The translations under genes and the position numbers were made by a program. A DNA stretch of 64,000 nucleotides from Acanthochlamys bracteata (lineage: Eukaryota > Streptophyta > Magnoliopsida > Pandanales > Velloziaceae), in assembly GCA_019914995.1 (NCBI GenBank), contig CM034143.1, forward strand, positions 2,420,501-2,484,500, written 5' to 3'. Below the pieces are notes generated by a model. That model saw only the letters and a program-made list of their open reading frames with translations, was not told the DNA's origin and made no database searches. Numbering within the stretch: position 1 is the stretch's first letter; each line of letters starts with the position of its first letter. Positions 24,501 to 34,568 of the stretch are shown one piece after another.

Positions 24501-27500
24501 GCTATTGTCATGGCTATTTCAACCATAAATTATATCAATGTTGACATGTTAATACAAGGAAAATCAATTGTGATAAAGGGCTTAGATTTAATCTAGTGGA
24601 GAGACCCACCACCTACTTTCTTGAAGCTGTTTCATGAAAATAGAAAGTTTACACTTCAAGCCCTTGATTATATCTTTGTTTAGGCTTCTTCAAAATTTTT
24701 ATTTCCCATGTGCTGAAAAAAATATACGTTTTATTATAAAAATGAAAAACTAATTCAATCGGCAAAAGATTCTCATTTCAATTTTCAATAAGCAAGCTCA
24801 TTCCTTCTCATCGACATAGCATATTAATGATATTAATGTTTAAGATAAGGAGATTAAAAGCTTGAAATCATTCTTCATATAGTATCCTTTTATGAAATCA
24901 GCCAAATCCATAATCAGCTAGGATTACTTCTTAGCTAATTAATCACAACTCGACATCAAATTATTGATCACAGCAAACCTTAAGAAAACAATGGATAACA
25001 AAATATGTAAACTGAAGAATATTTACAATTAAGAGATGCTAACTAGAATTAAACAAAGTAAGAAAGAGAATTCATTGGTTTCAAGTCCTCTCTTCAATTT
25101 CAAAGAAACAAGGTAACCATGATCCTTCATGTTCTTGCCCTAAATATGAAGCACATATTGTTCTTGTTGTGGTTCACCTAATTGATCAAAGTGATATCTC
25201 AATCATAGAAAAATGAACTGGAAGAAGATGAATAGCATATATATGCAACGAAAAATTGCTACGGTGAATTTCTTTGCGTTGAGTTACTATTTTTTGCTTG
25301 TAATAGTATAAGATCATTAGTGAATACACATAAGATCATTAGTGAATACGCTAATATCTAGGGTTAGAAATATCAAACATATAAACAAATGACTATCAAT
25401 TTGATAAAATTACATGATTTAACTTTGCTTGAGAAAAGTACCATGGGGTAAGAGGTAGCACAAATCCTATCCATCATATTTAATACAAACAAGAAATTGA
25501 AAGTTATGACATTGTAAAACAGTAAGAGTGTTAGGATTCTCTCTATGGTTTCTCCTTCATGTTATGGTTTTTCGTTCTATAGGGTTCTTCTCTATGGACA
25601 ATTCCTTCGTTCAATTGTTCGTTTTGAAATTCAAAGAAAGGGCTCGTTTGGAATTGTTTTTAGGGACTTGCTGCTCTTAGACTTTTCAAGCACAAAGAAG
25701 CCCTCCTCAGTGCTCTAAATTTTTTTTTAGAAATTTGGAGGGCATTGATGAATTGTACGTGATTGAATAATTATACATACAATTTTTTTTTATAAAATTA
25801 AAAGTTTTTTTTCTAAAAAGCTTTTTGTTTATTTTGATAGAAGCTTATTTTCTTCAGTTATCCCAACCATGACCGAAATTTAACTCTCATATCAATACCC
25901 ATTTCAACCCCTTCACAAAGCTTCGAAAAATCCTCACAAATCTTATTGGTAGCACAAAAATAATGCCATCAACGTAAAAATAGCATGTCATTCTTTTAGT
26001 TTTTAGACAATAATGTCGTATCAATGCTTCCTATCTTAAAGCCTTTATCAAGAAAGAAGGAACTTAATCTCTCATAACAGAAGAAGGAGCTTAATCTCTC
26101 ATAACAAGCTTTAAACGCATGCTTGATACCATATAAAGTTTAGTTAATTTGTAAACATGATAAACATGCATAGCATCTTTAAAACCTGAAGGTTGCTTAA
26201 CATAAATTATAATTTTTCAAAACCCATTCAGAAATGCACTTTTCATATCCATTTCATAAAGTTTAAAGTTCATTAATCGTGTAAATGGAAACAATGGTCG
26301 GAATAGATTTTAATTAAACCGCACGTTCAAAAGTTCCTTTTTAATCAATATCCTCTTCTTGAGTGTAACATTTAGCAATAAGTCTAATTGTGTTTCTTAC
26401 AACCTCACAGCATATATATACTTTATTCCAAAAACTCATGTAGTACCAAGAACCAAATGATTAGTGGGTTTAGGAACTAGATGCTAAAGGTTGTTCCTTT
26501 TTTAATTTGATTAAGTTCTTGCACATAACATCAAACCAAGATTCATAATGTAAGTTGTAGTAATTAATACTTGACACTACACGTGCCACTAAATTGAGTT
26601 AGAGAGGAGCGAGTTCTTATACCTTCATTTATATTACCTGCCACATTTTCCAATGGGTGACTTGATGCATGTGTATATTGTATTGCTTGCTTGTGTATTT
26701 TAAGGTCCCTTTGTGTTACAAACTGCTTGAGAAACTATTATATTCCATTTCAATTTTTCCTCAAAGATATATCTAGATTTTAACATTTTGAGTTTATAAT
26801 ATTTAGGAATGCAGACCACACAAAGTGGATTGGCTCTTTCCAAAATAAACAAGATTTTATTGATGTTGTTGAGGTAAGTACATTCTGTAATCGTTTTATT
26901 CAAGTAATGATGTTCTAAATTTTTTTATATGTTTGTTTAATATATGCTTTACGAGCATTTAATTCAATCGTACTTTAGTATATAATGGGTGGTTAGTACT
27001 CCTTTGATTAAGTGACTCTTCGGAAGGACTAAAGTTCGTCAGTTAGACAATTAGAGGAGTTTTCAATAGTAACTAACAAAATTATATTATGAAAATCGCA
27101 TGGGTTATTATCTAGAGTAACTACTTTTAGGGTTTAAAGTTAATTTAATTGGCTAATGTGACGAATTTAGAATTTTTTTCAAAACCAATTGGTAATAAAA
27201 AAGTGAGTTCAAGTTATTATAAATATTATCTTAGTACTATTAATAAGTAGTATGAGACAAAATCTCTTTTAACACCTGCCCTTCAACAGAGTTTTTTTGA
27301 AGTGAAGTGGGTCATGAAATTAGGCACTATTTGTCATAATATGAAACGGACTATCTATTATGAAATGGAGCCGACTATTTGCCCAAAAATTAATTGAACC
27401 ACGAAAGCTCTGAAATGAAGCGTGCAATTTGTCCTAAAATAAAGCGGATCATGAAAGTTATGAAATGAAACGGACCGTAATAGCCTTAAGTTGATACCGG

Positions 27501-30500
27501 AGTTAGATTTAGCTTAAATTTTGAGTTGAATCGCCAGCCTGCTCTGATATCATGTGACGAATTTAGGATTATTTTCAAGACTAATTGGCAATAGAAAAAA
27601 TGAGTCCAAACCTTTATAATATCATTTCAGAATTAATAATAAGTGATGTTGGATTAACTTTTTAACAGATAACAAATTGATGGTTAGAATTACAAGCGGT
27701 AATTGAACTTTGTTAGAAGAAAAATAAGATGGCATAATCTTGAAGAGAGTATGCCGAGTTCAATAGTAAAGATGGTATTTTACTTTGGAGTTGGGTTCAC
27801 TCACTCCTTTTTCTTCATTATTTATTTTTGTTGCTATATTTCGTCGTATCAATAATAATAGTAAGCTTTATACCCAACGAGGTCGATCATCTCCAATCAA
27901 GCATATCGTAAGAGTTTCAAAGTTCTTTGATGAACTAGCCTAATATGTCAATACTAATACATTTTATAAAAGTAACACACAACAACAATAATAATACAAA
28001 TAGCACTTGTGAATGACAATAGATTCCAACAATAGGAGATTTCTAACAATCTCGGAAGCAATCATAAAGAGAGACAAATAAACAGATCATAAACCTCCAC
28101 CAAAATTGTTATGACAATGATGGATTTCACAAAATTTTGATAGATATTATAAATAAGATACATTGAGATTACAATTACTAAGTACTCGCTTTTATAAATG
28201 TAAGTTTGTGATAAATATCTATGCGCTACTAGCCTTTGATTATTTTATCTACCATTGTAGGTAGAAGCTTAGCATAAATATCTATCGTACTAGCCTTTGT
28301 ATATTTACAGTGTACATCCTTTGGTAATTACCCTCTTATTACTCTCTATCGCTATTGTATATTTTATCTTTAACTACCGATTAGTTAGTTGCCTACATAT
28401 AGGACATCAATTTGAAACCAAATCACCCTCGGTCAAACACTACACATGCACTGTATTCACCAAGGAAAGGATTATTACTTAAATCACCTCTTCTAAGCTA
28501 ACATACTAATACCATAAGAGAAAATAATGATTGAGCACCTTATAATATTCACTATAAGTATTAAGTCGTACACCCAAAGACCCAACTATATAAGATGCAT
28601 GATACCCCCTCAACACAACATGTATTTAATAAAAGCCAACTATGCAAGAGTATCTATTTTGGCAAGTTCCGTAGAAACCAGCATAGCGTGGTGAACATTT
28701 TGGCTGTGCTAATAAAAACGATATAAATAGACGGCCATCAATTATGCACGGATCAATATACCATTATACAATTAGCATATTAAGTAAATTCAGATTTAAG
28801 CTTTCGAATGTAGCACTTTGACTTAGATTGTTTAAAAAAGGCAGGCAGGTAACTTCTTGATCACTTCATAATTGTATATAATGTTATTTACCAAAATTTA
28901 TAGGTCACAATTATGTATCATGCTTTCACATAGAATTTTTTCGTACCTATTCAGCTTTTGTTCGAAAGAAATCAAGAATTGCCTCAATTTCTTTCAAGCT
29001 CCAAATCACTTTCTGTAGCAACCTCATCGAAACCATCAAGTGAAAATGAGAGCTAGAAGCAACCGATAAGAGCAGAAAATTAACGCAAATAAAGCTTACC
29101 TTATTTAGATATAGTCTAATCACTAGCACAATCAATTGCTTCCACAACACCTGAACTAAAGGTAATCTAATGCTCTTCTATCACCCTACCAAATGATACT
29201 CTTTGTAGAGTCAAATGCAACAATAGGTACTAGCATCTCTGAATCTAATGATCAACCTTTTATAATTTTGGAAAATGAATTATATCTTTCTCCACTTTCT
29301 TGTTGTAAGGAGGATCTAGAAATTCAACAACTGCAAATATAGAATTGAACTCTAAGCAGCACTTTTCAAACTTTTCTATCATCCTTGTAGCAATTCTAAA
29401 TAAGAAGCCGATATTACTTTCATGAGTTTCTTTAACTTCTGTTTAATCATCTATATATTGAAGAATAAAGGAGAAATTAAGTAGAATGATGCTGAAAATG
29501 CTAGTACAATCATAAAAAAATTAAAAAATTGTATATAACTCCTCCAATTGTGCCATTCATCACTTGTAAGGCAATCAATAAAGTTCTTGGGGGCGTTTGG
29601 CAGTGCTTATGAAATAGAGCTTTTCTGAAACGGAAGGTATTTTTTTTTTTTTTTGAAAAACGAGCTTTATTTTTTTTTACTTCCAAAAAATAATAAAAAT
29701 ATTAAATAAAACGATCTCACTACGTAGAATTTTTCTACACTTTCTAAAATTTTAAATAAATTTTTTAAATAGTTATAAAATATGTATTGAAAAACGTAAA
29801 ATGGAGAAATTGAAAAGGAGCGTTTGGGAAATGCAATCCCAAACGCACCCAGGTGTCACACCTACTCAAGAACTCCAAAGTGTATCTATTAGCTAAACCA
29901 CTATCATGAGACTGGGTTGACTTCTATTTAATTGGAACATGTTGCCGCAAGTTTATCTTAATTCCTATTGCTAACTTTTCCATACATTCTTTAAATCTCT
30001 TCGTTAACTGAGCTTAAAAAATTTCAACACTTTTGTAATTTTTACATTAATATCAACATCTTTTATACCTTCTCGCATAACAAGCTTAAGATATATATGG
30101 CACATCTCATGTGAAAGAAAGTTCAAGTTCATCTCTGCGTTTCAAATATTGATTCGCCATTTGCAGTTGCATTAATTATAATAATGGTGAACAGTTAGTG
30201 TTCAACTTCCCACTTAGTTTGAAAAGAGCCTTAGTAAGTGCTATAAGGAGGACGTGTTCTCTCACTTTCTTTTCTAACTTTCAGTTATTCATCGATGTAT
30301 AATTACAGTAGTTAGTGAAGTAGACGTATCAGTATTAATGAAAATTTTTGTCCTTGTAAATTGTAACATCTCTTTTAGAACACCTTTCTCAACTTCTTCA
30401 CTTTACTTGGAATGATATTTGTGCCTAACAATAATTCTTTGTCATAGCGTTGTTCAACATAGCCTCATCATACTTAAGATGAACTGTTTTCTTTTTCGTA

Positions 30501-33373
30501 GTCCTATAGTTACTCTTATAAAACGATTCTACATGATGTTCAAGATTTGATGTTCCATAATTTGGTCCAGTCAAATATGAGATAGTTGGACAATTGCTGC
30601 TTACTTGAAACTCTCTTTGTTGCACCTCTTTTCTATGTGGTGTTGTAAAAGCCGTACCACAAGTATTATCTCCTATATACTCGTTGATATTGGTGATTTT
30701 CATTCTGCTCTAACATGATGGAAGCATATACTATTTAAAGCAATATTGAAACGTTATTGCATATACATGTCATGTTAACATTCTATCAAAATGATAAGTT
30801 TTGTCAAAATTATTTAAAACATTCTATTTGATGAAGAATTCATCTTCTATTAAGAAATACTCTTTATTTTCCAAACAAAAAGTTTTAATTTGTTTTTCCG
30901 CTAAGCAAATATATATTGCTAATGTTTCGGTTAAAACTTACAATGCTTCAATTAAACTTACAATGCTTCGCTTTAGTGTCAGCTTTCTAGTGTTAAACTC
31001 CGAAATAGCCCATAATAATATGCTGATTATCATCAAACCTTTTTATGAAAGAAGAACCATGTAAAAGAACCTTGTAACTAGAAATAGGACTCCCAGTTGA
31101 GTTGATCTAAACTGACATGTGTCCTTAAGTGCACATAATATTTTGATTGTACAGTTGTAATGGAACAAAAGTGCTGTCTCACGTGCTTTTCACCTCATGA
31201 ACATTACAAAATTAGTACCATCATGAAAATTAAAGATTCATCACTGACAATCTTAAATTATAGATAACAACACACCAATCAGTTTAAAATATCCACAAAT
31301 TGAATACCAATTCCACCAAACAAGAATATAAAACATAAAAAAATTGGAAAGGTTATTCGTTTATAAATTGCACCCATTTTATTAGATATTAGACCCTTCA
31401 TTTACCTATTTTACCCTTCCCACCTTCTCAGCGACATTTGATTTCCTGAAGCTTCTTGTGTTGGAATTGAATTTAGATTGAAAATTAGTAGATCTTTTTT
31501 TTCTTCAACTGTGGGGAGTCATTGCGTGGTGGAGAGTAGAATAACAACAAGAGCAAAATAGCATAGAGAGAAAGGAAGAGGCAGTCGAGAAAGAAACCAT
31601 GTGACCCAGATAATCGTTAAGCTATTTTGTACATGTGATCCATATAATTCGTTAAGCTATTTGTATTCTATCTAGATATCAATTTTACGCCGTTGGGTCA
31701 ACCTAACCCTTTAAAACATAATTGAATCTGACTCAATCAAGTTAGGTTGGATTAATTTGTGCCACATCTACGAGCTATAGGTGTTTAAAGATGAATAGTA
31801 AATTGAAAAAGTGGTACATAAATAAGAGAAAACTCTTGATAGAATTTATTTTGCTACTTCAAATATTATAGATCAACTTTAAGTGGCGGCTTTCCTATTT
31901 GAAGCCTTGCAATTCAAAAACTTGGTAATACAGGCGTAGTAGGGTGTAGTATGACTGGTCAACTGTGCTTACTAAATTTGTCTGATATGGCTCGTTGTTG
32001 CTAGTCGGCTTGACGACTTGGAGTTTGAATGCAATACATAAATAAGATTATTGACAGGACTTTGAAGAAACTTTCCATCTGCCTCCCTTCACCAATCTTC
32101 TTGTTCTTTTGGTTTCACCTAATTCTGGTTTTAATCCAATTCCTCTTAACTTTAACAAATCAAACCTAAATGATAACTTCAAGTAGTTTCAGACCTTAAA
32201 GCTTAATTTATAAAATTAAATCCTTTTAATTTTTCCATATGAAACTTTTCACATTTAAGATTAACATATCATAATTAACCAACATAACCATGTTCACCGA
32301 CAATATATTTTTAGCCAGATCGCTTTGTACTGCACACTATGATTTAAGAGTCATGCAGTTAGGATGCATACTCTTGTTCAGAATTTGCACCCTAGTCCAA
32401 GAAGATAGTTCAAGGCTCACGCATGACCAGCGGCTGGACCAGTTCTTTTCTCCTAGTGTCCCCAATTTTTTCCCTTGAAGCAAAGATTCTCAGTCATGGC
32501 AGTGCCTATCAATTGCCAATGCCCTCATCCAAAATTTTCCCTTGTACCAATAATTCACCAGCAGTCAGAATGTTGACCTCTGAATACCTACACTCCTCCC
32601 TTTTCTTCTCCTTCCTCTTACCTACAAATCTATATTTATACTTGCATACCTGCATAGTTCACCATCCTCATGTGCATCTACTATCTTTTTGTTGCTGCAA
32701 ATAGTGGAGAACATTGCGACGCAGTTACTGTAGCTGTACAAGCTAAGACATGAGAGCTGAGAGGTAGAAGCCATGGATGTGGAAGGAGATCTAGGGTGGG
32801 AAATGTTAGGTATCTTAGTTGGGATTGTACGAGAAGATGAGTTCTTAAGGAAACTGAACAGGTGTTTGGGCTTAGGAACTGCAGTTTCAATCACATTGTA
32901 CCACAATCACATAACAGCAGTTGGGAAAGTAATCTAGGTTCTCACTCTTTAAGAGTTGGCATGGAAATGGATAATTGGGGACCTACATGTGCAAAACAAA
33001 TCTAACAGAGGTTAGAGAAACAGAAAGTTGGAACTCAAAGTTGGCATAAGGAGAAAAGTTGTTTGTCCAAGGGAGATAATAACTAGTCATTGCTGTGTTG
33101 TGTTCATTTCTCAGCTTTGACTCATTTGATTTTTATGTGCTTTTCTACTGTTCTTCTCAAGAAGCTGGTGTAGCATAATCTAAAAGGAAGTTACTGAGTG
33201 TTGTGGAGGTATAAAGCTAGAATCTGTTGTTTCTTTTATTATCTATAGTTTTCAAAATTCATCTCCGCGTGCAGGCTATATATAGAGGGGCGATGAAAGG
33301 CAAGATGATAGTGAATTGCCCACTTCCATCTGAGAGGATACCCAGATTCCAGCTGCTCTTCAAGGATGTTTAA
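21600..33373 (+). CDS. TXNL4B: DIM1/TXNL4B-like thioredoxin-fold pre-mRNA splicing protein, 4 exons, 152 aa
   Basis: A small thioredoxin-fold protein of the DIM1 family (U5 snRNP 15-kDa and its DLP/TXNL4B paralogue), acting in nuclear pre-mRNA splicing. Exons: 21600-21734, 23064-23221, 26807-26873 and 33275-33373; all introns are GT/AG and the phases agree. Exon 1 gives MGHVMLTTLREKAAVDRIIR and VLVLRFGRDSDKVCLHLDDI. Exon 2 gives LSKAAREVSKFATIALVDID and YFDITFIPSTVFFFNAHHMK. Exon 3 gives NADHTKWIGSFQNKQDFIDV. Exon 4 gives AIYRGAMKGKMIVNCPLPSE and ends FQLLFKDV. The LVLRFGRD, LDDI, IPSTVFFFN and KQDFIDxxExIYRGAxxGK motifs and the 152-aa length fit TXNL4B better than DIB1 itself, which has the motif RFGHDWDE. 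The frame is intact. Introns 2 (3585 bp) and 3 (6401 bp) are filled with transposon remains. Its 3' end faces the BBM-like gene. Confidence 0.92.
21735..23063 (+). other. Intron 1 of the DIM1-like gene
   Basis: 1329 bp. It begins GTAGGC and ends TTGACAG before exon 2. I see no transposon or RNA gene in it. Confidence 0.85.
23222..25859 (+). other. Intron 2 of the DIM1-like gene, first part
   Basis: The donor is GTATGT. 23920-24240 resembles a short MITE, with CCAAAAGCACTTCTAATAGA and, near the far end, GTGAAATGCTTTTGGCC. The rest shows no identifiable element. Confidence 0.45.
25860..26560 (-). mobile_element. Ty1/copia fossil, reverse-transcriptase fragment, within intron 2
   Basis: Minus-strand sequence shows the recognisable copia reverse-transcriptase core (MDMKSAFLNG, YVKQPSGF and HVYKLTKLY words). 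It is only a piece of the element: no LTRs are visible nearby, and it is broken in several places and old. Its orientation is opposite to the host gene. Confidence 0.8.
27157..27669 (-). mobile_element. TRIM-type miniature LTR element in intron 3
   Basis: Two direct repeats of about 117 bp (27157-27274 and 27553-27669) both run, on the minus strand, from TGTTAAA to CGTCACA, that is TG...CA ends. Next to the minus-strand 5' repeat lies TGATATCAGAGC (27541-27552), a match to the usual primer-binding site complementary to initiator tRNA-Met. The internal region is about 280 bp and non-coding. The flanks GCTAA / GATAA suggest a decayed 5-bp target duplication. The repeats are clearly diverged from each other, so the insertion is old. 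Confidence 0.75.
28940..30710 (-). mobile_element. hAT-superfamily DNA transposon remnant in intron 3
   Basis: Minus-strand pieces appear in the expected order of a hAT transposase. A BED zinc-finger remnant lies near 30500-30560 (GTSNLEHHVESFYKSNYR). The central region follows (MRCAIYILSLL-type and RQHVPIKWNST-like words, about 29890-30150). The C-terminal dimerisation region lies near 29000-29240 (VVEAIDCASD, then ESDLELE-type acidic tail). Many stops and shifts separate them, so it is long dead. It is interrupted by a MITE at 29590-29850. Terminal inverted repeats were not located. Confidence 0.65.
29590..29850 (+). repeat. MITE family A, best-preserved copy (261 bp)
   Basis: It begins GGGGCGTTTGGCAGTGCTTA and ends GCAATCCCAAACGCACCC. 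The outer 10 bp form an inverted terminal pair (GGGCGTTTGG / CCCAAACGCACCC region) and the body has the subterminal GAAATAGAGCTTTT and AAACGAGCTTTAT words. No coding capacity. It sits inside the hAT remnant, so it is the younger insertion. I could not find a clear target-site duplication. Confidence 0.85.
30711..33274 (+). other. Intron 3 of the DIM1-like gene, last part
   Basis: It ends CGTGCAG before exon 4. No transposon was recognised between 30711 and 32250. Between 32280 and 33000 the composition becomes more gene-like and holds a 54-codon ORF (separate entry), with a TATATTTATA word near 32630 upstream. Confidence 0.45.
32773..32937 (+). CDS. Candidate small ORF, 54 aa, nested in an intron
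   Basis: ATG at 32773 in a strong context (AGCCATGGA). The product starts MDVEGDLGWEMLGILVGIVR, continues EDEFLRKLNRCLGLGTAVSI and ends at TAG (32935-32937). It is balanced in composition, with a short hydrophobic patch, an amphipathic charged middle and a hydrophobic second half, unlike the low-complexity frames around it. I do not recognise the family. It is on the same strand as the host gene, so it could be an alternative exon, a separate small gene (possible TATA word 140 bp upstream) or chance. Confidence 0.3.
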   Translation: MDVEGDLGWEMLGILVGIVREDEFLRKLNRCLGLGTAVSITLYHNHITAVGKVI

Positions 33374-34568
33374 GATGTCATTGAGCCATCCAATTAAAAT
33401 AGAGACTACAGGCAAAAAAGAAAAGTGAATAGTAGAGCTTCTGGAAGGGAATGTGAAAACAGAGAATGTCCAATTATTTTTCACTCAGTTCAGTGTATGG
33501 TCTTTGTATGAAAGGGAATGTCAAAACTTTTGGAAGGTTACTATTTTGCAACTTACTGAAAATTCTGTCACCATAGCATAGCTTTTTATTTGTGAGAATT
33601 AGATCTGTTTTCTTCACATGGCAACAAATGAGCTACTACTTGATTGGTTATGCTAAACATGTTAAGATACAGCTTATTATTTACAAGCTTCAAGTTGAGA
33701 TGTATAGAATTTTCAACGATTTTAAGGGCGTGTTTTAAATGTCCATAATTGAGTTTCGTGAAAGTGAAAAATAAAAAATAGAGTTTTTTGAAAAATAAAA
33801 TGAAAGTGGAGTTCATTATTTGTGTTTCAATAGGTCTTAGAAGTGTGTTGAAAATTGAAAGATATAGTTATATTGGGAAGTGTGCAAATAAAAAAATTAG
33901 AATTGAAGTTCTGCATGTGGAAGTGAAGTTCTGAATTTTTTGTGTAATTGAAATATATAAACTGTTCGAAATTCAAAATCTGGCGGAAGAAAGTGGAGTT
34001 ATGGGCGATTAAAACACGTTCTAAGCACCATCATCTGTGGTTATTTGGGATTTACTTAAAAATGTGCTTTTGATGAAAAGGTATTTTCGGTGAGTTTTTT
34101 CTTTAAAGGATGAGCTTGTCGTTTTTTAGCTTAAAAAATAATAAAAGAATTGTATATAATAATTTATAGTGTATAATTGATTTTATGTGGTCTAAATTTA
34201 AAAAAACAAATGTAAAGTCCAAAATTTTTTTTTTGGGGTTCTGTGGTGAGAGTGCGTATGGCAGAAGCACCCAAAATGCACTTTCAAATATGCCCTATGA
34301 ATGTTTGACAAAAATGCACAGGAGCTCCAATTCAAGGGTTCACTGTCTGAAGCTTTCCCAAAATTAACAGCAAATTACAACTGTGGACATCCCACATCTC
34401 AACATTCCCCACAGGCTGTTACCACACTTCAGGATACAAGAACCCTCCTTGTCTTTAGAAACAACTCAATTAATCCCCCACATTCATAACTAGTTCCTTC
34501 TTTTACTTAATGACTTTATTAAAGAGCAAAATTAAGTCAGTAGTTAAAGTTGGTATACCTTTCTACTG
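33374..34568. other. Convergent intergenic region between the DIM1-like and BBM-like genes
   Basis: 1.2 kb holding both 3' ends. 33725-34030 resembles the family D repeat (GGGCGTGTTTTAAATGTCC ... GGCGATTAAAACACGTTCT, a rough inverted terminal pair). 34035-34240 is a diverged family A MITE (TTATTTGGGATTTACTTAAA onward). No gene seen. Confidence 0.5.

Noticed and set aside
32622-32906. 94-codon minus frame over the nested small ORF
   Set aside because: Antisense to the better plus-strand candidate, Ser-rich and without recognisable motif.
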